This document shows positions 20,001 to 29,000 of a DNA stretch of 64,000 nucleotides, piece after piece. The notes beneath the pieces were generated by a model. It made no database searches, was not told the origin of the DNA, and was given only the letters and a program-made list of their open reading frames with translations. Made by a program: the position numbers and the translations under genes. This stretch comes from Streptomyces akebiae (GTDB taxonomy: Bacteria > Actinomycetota > Actinomycetes > Streptomycetales > Streptomycetaceae), in contig NZ_CP080647.1 of the NCBI RefSeq assembly GCF_019599145.1, forward strand, positions 1,364,001 through 1,428,000, written 5' to 3'. Each line of letters starts with the position of its first letter. Within the stretch, counting starts at the first letter, position 1.

Positions 20001-23000
20001 CGTCGTTGACCGCCTGTGCCGAGGGCTCGGCAGGGTTCCTGTTTCGCGGCGTACTGGTCTTCTGGCTCTCGCTCGCGGCAGATGGTGTCGACGATTCGGG
20101 CGGCGGTACGCCGGCTTGGCGGGCTGCGCCTGTTTCGGTGGGCTGATCGGTCGACGCTGCGGACACGGCCGCGTACACCTGCTCGAAGGCATTTCCCGCG
20201 TACTGTTCCTCGACGCCCTGACGGTCGTGGCGGAACCAGTCCGGGAACCTGTCTCCTCCTGAGCCTGTTGCCGACAGATCGGCGCTGCTGAGCCAGTCCA
20301 TGAACAACTGGCGGGCTTCCTCGCGGGATCGCCCGTCCACGAGCAGCGCCCGTAGAGGGTCATCCGCGAGGGCTGCTCGCACCGCTCGTTCCCGGGCGTC
20401 GTCGCGCATCGCGGCGGCCCAGCGGGCGCTCTCGGCCTGGGCTTCGGCACGCTTCCGCTCGCGTTCGCTCTCAGCGGGCGAGGCGGCCGGCTGCTCATCG
20501 GGGACGGAGGGGCCGGGCTCTTGCGGCGCGGGTTCCACGGCCTGCTCACGCAGCTCCCGGTAGGCACGGGGGCCTGCCAGGTCGAGGACCTCCCGGCGTC
20601 CGTCTTCCTTGAGGTAGGTCCACAGCAGGTGTTCCGAGCCGCCATCCGTGATCAGTTCGTCGGCGGCGGCTGCGAAGACAGCGAGGAAGTCGGCCTGTTC
20701 GTTGGCGTGCGCGGCATGGATCAGAGCCCGGTTCTCGCTCGCCACGCTCACCAGCCAAGCCGCGACGTCCTCGGGGGCTGGAGCCATGGAGTCACGCAGC
20801 AGATCACGGACCGTCCCCTGGATCACCGCGCGTACGGCTGGCGTGTTCCAGGCCGGTGCTACCGAGCTGTCGGGCAGATGCTCGCTGAGCCACGCGTCGA
20901 CCTCCTCGTCGGACACCAGCGAGTCCGTGAGTTTCGCCGGTCGTACCAGGAGGGGCAGCGCGGTGTGAGCGGGCAGTGTCAGCCCTGGTATATCGGCCGC
21001 GAGTAGGTCGGGAACCTCCTGGGCGGCGCCGGTCTGCTCTGCCGGGATGGCGACGTTGACCAGCAAATGCCCTGCAGCACTCCTGGCCGCCACGGTGATC
21101 TCAACGCGTCGCTGCTGCACCTCTTCCCGTCGATGCGCAGCCGCGTGTCCGGCGCCCGTGGTGGCGCCTTCTTCCCCGGTCGGAAGGGGAGCCTGCTCGC
21201 TCTCAGGTGCGTCGGGCTGCGGTGGGCTGCTCGGAGCCGCGGGGGGCTCTGGTCCGACCGGCTTCGAGAGTTCGCCCGCGGTCTGTGCTGCTGCGAGGGC
21301 GGGAGTCCCGAAGATCTCCTGCCAGTCCTCTCCCTGTTGGGCGGTGGCCGTGATACGTGAGGCCAACTGCACGGCGTGCTGCTTCATCGTGCGGAAGTGA
21401 GCCATCACCACGGGCGCCCGGTATCGCTCCTCCTCCAGGTTCTGGGCGAGGACCAGGATGGCGCGGGCGAGCTTGGTGCAGCGCTCGACCATGGTGTCGG
21501 CCGGATGGGTGAACGGATCGCGTACCAGCCCCACCGGTCCGTCGCACAGTTCCTCCATCGCCAGCCATACCGCCTGGCCGTCCGGTCGGGTCTGCACTCC
21601 CTGGTCTGTCAGGCCCCGTCCGATCAGGCGCCGGCCCGCCGGGGTGTCCTTCAGCCCCGACAGTGCCCCGTACATCTCCCAGAAGTCCTGCTGGGCCTCC
21701 CCCAACGACGCGTACGGCTCGCCAACGGAGATGACGATCTCGGGCGCCGTCTCCTGCTGGGGCTCCTCCACCATGCGGTAGGAGCGGCCCATGCGGGTCA
21801 GCTCGTCCGTCAGATTCCGTACGTGGAGGTCCCGGGTGGGCCGGCTCATGTTCCGCCGCAGGTACCAGAATTGCTGGTTGCGACTCCACCTGAACTTGTG
21901 GCGGTCCAGAGCAGCACGCACGGGCGCGTCGGCGTCCTGGCTGGTGGTGCCGCGGACCACCGTGCCCCGGTAGTGGTGCTCGATCTCCAGGGTGGTGCCG
22001 GTGGACGGAGCGGCCTGCTGCGGCTCGGGGACGGAGCCGCGTTCGGCGTCGAGCCGCTGACGGCGCTGGGCCACGCCAGCCCGCACGGCAGCGACCGTCT
22101 CCGGCCGTGCGGTGGAGGCCCGACAGGCGACCGCGTGTTCGTAGCAATGGCGGACGAGGTCGTCCAGCCGTTTGGCGTCGTCGGGATGACGGTAATCGCT
22201 GGCGCGCAGGCTCAGCACCAGGTCGTACGCTGCATGTGCCATCGCCGTCACACGCCGGTTGACCTCGTCCAGGGTCTCGGCGGCTACCGTGACGAAATCG
22301 ACCGCGTACTGGGCGTCCCGGGCCGCGTCGAGGGCCGCGCGCGCGGCGGATTCCTCAGGCGTGCTGTCGAGGAGCGCCTTGGCGGTGTCGCTCGCCATCC
22401 ACCAGTTCCACGCGGATTCTGCCTTGTTGGCTCCGCCGACGAAGGCGTCGGGATCCTCGTACGGGGGCTGTTCCAAGCCCAACTCGTGGGCTGCGAGGCG
22501 CTGGTGGTGCTGGAAGGTCTTGCGGGCCAGGTCCCGCAGCGCGTACCTGCTGACTCCGTCCCCGGCAGCCTCGGCCTCCTGCGCGGCGCCGAGGGCGTAG
22601 GAGGTGACCTCCATCCAGTCGGTCAGGGCTGAGGCGACCGTGTCGTGCGGCCGGTGCAGCATGAGCATGGCGCCGCGCAACTGGTCCGAGTACGGACCGC
22701 CGTGGTCGTCGTAGGCGTGCGGCCACTTCGGGAAGCCGTCGAAGATGTCAGACAGTGCACGGCCGATCTCGGCGCTGTCCTGGTACCAGGGAGCTGTCAA
22801 CCGGAGCGGGTCGTGGTGGTGCAGGACGGCAGGGTCGTCGTTGGCGAGATCAGCTGCGTGCATGAGCAGGTCGGCGAGGTCGGCTCGTCGTGCCTGCATG
22901 CGGGCAAGGTGACGCTCCGTGTACTGGGCGGCCTTCTGGGCCGCTGTGCTCACGTCGTGACGGGGGTCGTCGGCGAGCTGCACGGCGGCCTCGGCGAGGC

Positions 23001-26000
23001 GGTCGTAGAGGGTGAACACCTCGGCAGGCGTGCGCGGTTGACTCTCGATCACCGCCGCGGTTGCTGCGGCGGCCTCGTGGCGTACTGCCGCCGGGGCCGG
23101 GGTGTCGCTCTCGTGTCGTACGAGGACCTGCCGGAACTGCTCGGCGGCCAAACCCACGTAGTGGCGCCCACCGGCCAGTTCCGCGGCGTCCGCGTAGCCT
23201 TCGAGCACGATCGCGAGGTTCGCCACCTGGGGCAGCACGGAGCCGAGGACGTCCTCTGTCCCTTCCACCGGGGTCACCAGCGCGGTGGAGGATGTAGACA
23301 CGGGAGTCTCGGCCTCGTGATCCGGCTCCGGTGAGTGGGCGGCGCTGGCCTCTGGTTGCGGTTCCGGCACAGTCGCAGCGGCGGAAGAAGGCGCCGGGGT
23401 GCCCGGTTGTGCCGTGGCCAGCTGAACGGAGAACCGGTCGCCGCCGGGGCCGGAAACCACGAGGCCGTCCTCGGTCTCTTCCAGGTCCGTGCCGTCGGCG
23501 GCGAGTTGAGCCAGGCCAGCCGCGAGGTCACGGCCACTGACCGGACCGACGAGGAGGCCCTTGGGCCCGGCGACGGTGTATTCGTCCCACGGGAGGATGC
23601 CGGGGATGAATTCCAGGGCGTCTTCGTCGAGCGTGAGGGGTTCCGGGGAGCTGGCCCACTGCTGGTAGGCGTCGCTGCTGGGGTCCTCCACGGTGCTGCG
23701 GTACCGGGCTGCGTGGTCGCGCAGTGCGGTGTATATCTCCCAGTTGCCCTCGGTGCTCCGGCCGTCTTCTCGCTCCCACTGTTCGACCACGGCACGGCAT
23801 TGGTCGGCGAAGCGCTGAAGGTGCGTCCACTCGGGTGCCAAGTCCATGCCGAGCAGGCGGGCGATCCGGCCCGTCCGGCTGGCGGCTATCGCGGTTTCGG
23901 CTGCCGCGGCCAGGGCGTCCGCTCGCTCTCCTGTCGCGAGGCGCCGGGCGTTGTCCGCCGACCAGCGGCCGTAGGCGGACAGGGCCACCTGCTCGGCGGC
24001 CCAGTACTCGGACCGGTCGGTGTAGGGCGCGTTCGGCGCGCGCCAGGGTCGCTGGGCGTTGGCGGCTGGGGTCGTCGCCGGGGCCGGCTCCGCATCGTCT
24101 GTGCTCTCGGGGGTTTCCCGTGCTGCACGGGCGCTGTCCGCACGGTGCGCGCTGCCCTGATCGTCGCCTCCTGCCACCGGCGGGTTCTCGGTCGGCTCGG
24201 CTACGGGCGTGGATGCCGCGTCACCTGGTGTCTCTTCCGCTGCGCGTGTGCGGGGTCGCGGTGGGGCATCGGCCACTTCGGCGTCGGCCGCGACTTCCTG
24301 CGGTGTTCGGGATTCCGGCTGGGGCCGGTCGGCCGTGTCCGGGTGGGCCCAAGAGGAGGTCTCATAGAAGCGCACCCGCATCGCCTGTCGGAAGGCGGCT
24401 TCGATTTCATCACTGGTCAGGGTGGCTTTCAACGCCGCTGCCGGGCCGTCGAGTTGGTCGGTCAACCAGGCGTCGAAGAGGTCACCGGCCTGGCTGCCGC
24501 TGGCGCGCAGGGCACGCTGTGCGTCTTGGATGAGCTGGTCGATGGCCGCCTCGTGTGCCTGGGCGACGCCGGCAGGGAACTCCTTGGTAAGCGGTGTGAC
24601 CTTCACCGACCCGATGGGGCCGGTTATCACCACCGCGCCCGTGGCGTCCGGTTCGACAGCTACGTCCGACCCTTCGTGGCCGAGCTGCACAACGATGTCG
24701 TTGAGGAACGTGCCGCGCGAGTCGCTGAGCGTCCCGCCGTTCATCGTGTGCTGGTACCAGCGCTCCCGGTCGAACGGTCCGCTGGCATCGTGCGCCGGTG
24801 CCGCTGGGCGCGCTGGAGAGGGATCGGCGAGTGCTGGCGTCTGCGGCGTGGAGCGCAGCACGTGCTTCAGCGGTGCGGCGCGCAGGGTGTGCTCGTTGGC
24901 GGCCCGTGACACCTGCTCGGTACGGTCCCGCATCGCTCGCCCGGCCTCGTTGGGCTTGAACATGGGGGAGTCCAGGTGGGAGAGGAACTCCTCGCTGGTG
25001 CGCGCGAGATCACGGCAGAGGTCCAGGGCCCAAGGGTCGCTTCCGGTCTCAGCGCCCTCGGATGCTGCCGCACGCGCGTCCCGCACAGCGTGGGCCAGTG
25101 CGAGTCCGGCTTCCTCCATCTGGCGGGCCAGCTCTTGGCCACGGCCGCCCATCCCGTTGACGACGTCGAGGTTCTGCCAGGCGCCGAAGGCGGCCAGCAC
25201 TGCGTCTTCACCTGCCTCGGCGGCGGCTTCATCGGCGTACGGCGGCGGGTCCGAGGCGAAGCGGCCAGGTCCTGCGCCCGCAGCCGGCCCGCTGTGTGCC
25301 GACGTTCCGGCCCCGGAGCCGGCGGACGGGGCAGTGGGGCTGCCCCCAGCACCCGCGCCGTCGGCCAATGCGTCCAGAAGGCCGCGGGTGGTGTCACTCA
25401 GGTCGGCAGGCGTGATGCTGGCCGGATCGACCTCTACCCAGCCGTCGGTGGAGCCACCAGCCAGGACCATGGCGTCGTGGACGGCTGCATCGACCAGGTC
25501 GGCGCCGGGTTCGGTGACCCCCGCGTCGTGGACTTCCGGCTCGTTCGCTTCCGGGGGTCCCTGCACGCCGAGGGCTTTGGTCAGCTTGCGGTGCTGGGCC
25601 TCGATCTCGTCGAGTTCAGCTTGCTGCGGGAAGGGCTTGCCGACCAGTTCCTTAGCACGCGCGATGTTCGTCTCGATACGGGCGATGTGCTCCTGCGCTT
25701 TGGCGTGGACGGTTTCCAGGGTGTCCAGCGTGTTCTCCAGGCGTCGGATCAGACCGACGCGGTCCTGGTTGGCCAGTCCGCTCGCGGTCAGCCGCACCTC
25801 GTCGACGGGAGCGCCCTGGAAGGCGACCTCGACATACATGCCCTCGAAGGAACGCCGTGTGACGGCAAAGACCGGGAAGCCGCCCAACTCGCCGACGACG
25901 GCGTCCTGCTGCATGCCGGTGCCGACCGACGAGCGGGCAAGCCGTTCCAGCCGCTGGGCCAGCGCCTCGCCGGCCTCGCGGCGTTCGTCGAATGTGCGGC

Positions 26001-29000
26001 CGCCGACCGTCATGGTGAAGGCGTCGCCGCGGGTGTCGGTGCGCCGCTGCATGGCGGTCGCGGCCTCCTGCATGCGGGCCCTGAGGTCTTTGACGCGCCG
26101 CTGCCCCTGCTCGCCCGTGATCTGGTACGCGAACTGCTCGTCGTGCCACATCTGCTGTTCCAGGCGTAGCTTGGCGAGCCGGCCCTCGACGCGCTCCAGC
26201 TGTTCGAGTTCGGGCTTGTCCGCGGCGACGGCGAACATGACGCCGGCGGGGATGCGGCCGTCGTCGCCGTCCTCGGCGGCTTCCAGGATGCGGCTGGTGT
26301 CGTTGACGTCGAGGATGGCCTCTGCGAACGCCTGCTTGGTGGCGACCTTCTGCCACAGGAAGGGGTCGTAGGACTTCTTCGTGACGATGGCGGTGTGGTG
26401 GATCGCCTTGTTCTGGTTGCCCTGGCGCTTTCCTCGCCCAAGGCTCTGGATGATCGGTGTGGCCTTCCACGTGGGGTCGATCTGCATCACGTGGATGACG
26501 CGCTTTTGCAGGTTGCGGCCGGTGCCCAGGCCGGAGCGGCTGCCGACCAGCACGGCGACCCGTCCTTCGCGGGCGTCCTTGTCGAGCCGGGCTTTCTGCT
26601 GCGGGTTCTTCGCTTCTTGGTCGAAGCGGATGAGGCTGCCCGGCATGCCGCGGGCGGTCAGTGCCTCGCGCAGCGCCTCGTAGAAGACGAACTCCTTGTC
26701 CGGGCCGGGCACGCCGAGGTCGCAGAAGGCGAGTTGCAGGCTGCCGCGGTTGGTTTCCTCGTTGCCGTCGTCGTCGTAGTAGACGTCGTCCTTGTGCAGT
26801 TGCCACAGCCGGAACAGTTCGTCGGCGGCGACGTCGACCTTCTGGGCTTCGTCGGTGGACTTGTTGACCAGGCGCACGTCGAGCGAGGCCAGGCGCCCGT
26901 CGGTGGAGATCCACAGGGTGTTGTCCTCGACCCGCTTGCCCTTGCGGTTGAACTTCAGGTCGGGCTGGCCGAGGCGGATGCTCATCATGCGCTGGCCGAG
27001 CTGTTGCATCACCTGGCGCAGTTCCGGGGAGGCCTCGGCTTCCAGGATTCGCATCTCCCCGCCGATGATGGCGGGCTCACCGAGTTGGAGATCGCGCTTG
27101 AGTTTGACGTCGGCAATGCTGAACAGCACGCGCTTGAGCTCGGTCTGGTTGACGTACCGGGCGTAGCGGGCGCGGGTGGAGAAGGAGTTGCCGTCCGGGC
27201 TCATCTCGACCCGGTTGACGGGCTGGATGAAGGTGGAGACGAACTGGTCGTCCTCCTCGATGCCCCACTCGTCGCGCAGCAGGTCGGGGGCGTTGTACTT
27301 GATGGCGGTCAGGATCTCCATCGGGCTGTTGTCCACCGGCGTGGCGGTGGCCTGGGTCGTCACCCGGCCGCCGTAGTTCTTGCGCAGGTAGGACAGTTTC
27401 ATGTCCATGTCTGCGGTGATCTGGTTGCCTTCGAGGGCGAGTTCGCGGATGGAGGAGATCACCCGGAGGTTTTTCAGGGTGTGGGCTTCGTCGTAGAAGA
27501 TGTAGGTGGAGCCGGTCCGTTCGAACTCCACACCCGAGTCGCCCGGGGTCTTGAGTTCGTCCTCGATCCGCCCCTTCAAGGTGGCGATCTGGTTCTCGAT
27601 GTCCTTGACGGTGTACTTGTCGCCGCCGTCGGCGTTGTCCAGGTGCGCCTCCAGGCGCTTGACCTCCTGGTTGATGTAGTCCAGGCGAGCCGCTTTGGAC
27701 ATCGGGATCTTTTTGAACGCGGTGTGGCTGATGATGACCGCGTCCCAGTTACCGGTCGACCAGCGGGCGACGAACTGGTGACGGCGCTCCCCGGTGAGGT
27801 CGGAGGAGTCCGCGACGAGGATCCGGGCCCGGGGGTAGGCCTGGAGGAACTCGCGCTGGAACTGCCCCAGGACACCCTTGGGTACGGCGTAGACAGGCTT
27901 CTTGGCCAGGCCCAGGCGGGTCAGTTCCATCCCGCCGACGATCATTGAGAGGGTCTTGCCGGCGCCGGTGCCGTGGTAGAGACCGACTCCGTGCTTGGAG
28001 GCACGGATCCGGGCGACCGCCGCTTTCTGGTGGGGGTGCAGGGTGTAGGCCTTGGACAGTCCCGGGGCCGTGATCTCAACGCCGTTGTAGTTCGGGGGGA
28101 CGATGGCGTTGTAGCGGTGGTTGTAGTACCTCAGGAGGATTTCAGCCCGGTCGGGGTCTTCCCAGAGCCACATCCGGAAGCGGTCATCCAGCTGCTTGGA
28201 CTTGGCCAGGGCAAACGCTGTTGCCTTCTGGTCGGTCACCACCGGGCCGTCGGGGGGCAGTTTCTTGGTGACGACGATTTCCTGGTTGTTGAGCAGGTTG
28301 CTGGCCAGGGCCTGGGCCGAGCGGGCCTGGGTACCCCAGACGGTGCGGGCCATCAGGCTGCTCGCGTCGCCGCCCTTGACGCTCCAGCGGGCGCCGAGGT
28401 TGCTGACCTGGATGTCGTCGTCTTCCAGGATCTCGCGCAGGAACTGCTGCACGTACTTGGCGCCGATCCAGGCGGCGCCGAGCCGGCTCTCGATCTCGGC
28501 AGGCTGCAGGTCGCGGGGAATGACCTCGCGCAGGGCGTCGACGTTGACGGCGTATTTGGGGTCTTTGGCCGCGGCCTTCTCGGCCGCGGCGAGCTTGCGG
28601 CGGACGTTGCCCGACAGGTACTCCATGCGGCGGACCAGACCGCCGTCCGGGTCGTCGTAGACGAGGGTGCCCAGTGCCTCGCGCGCCGCCTGTTCGCTGT
28701 CCAAGCCGAGCAGAGCAGCCACCGCATCAAGGCGGATCTCGTTGTGCTGGTCCCAGCAGATCAGCGCGGCGTCTTCCGGGCTGTCCGCACGGGTCAGCGG
28801 ATCCGGTGGGGCGACGACCCGCTTGGCGAACAGGTCGGCCTTCTTCGCCGTCTGTGTGTCCTCGTCGAAATTCTCCAGCGCGAAGACGTAGGGGGCGAAG
28901 GGGTCGTTGCGGAACCCGCCCATGCGCGGGTAGGTCCGGCGCTCGGTTGCGTCGTCGTCCTGTGGCGCCTCGGTGGAGGGGCGGTTACTGACTTTGAAGC

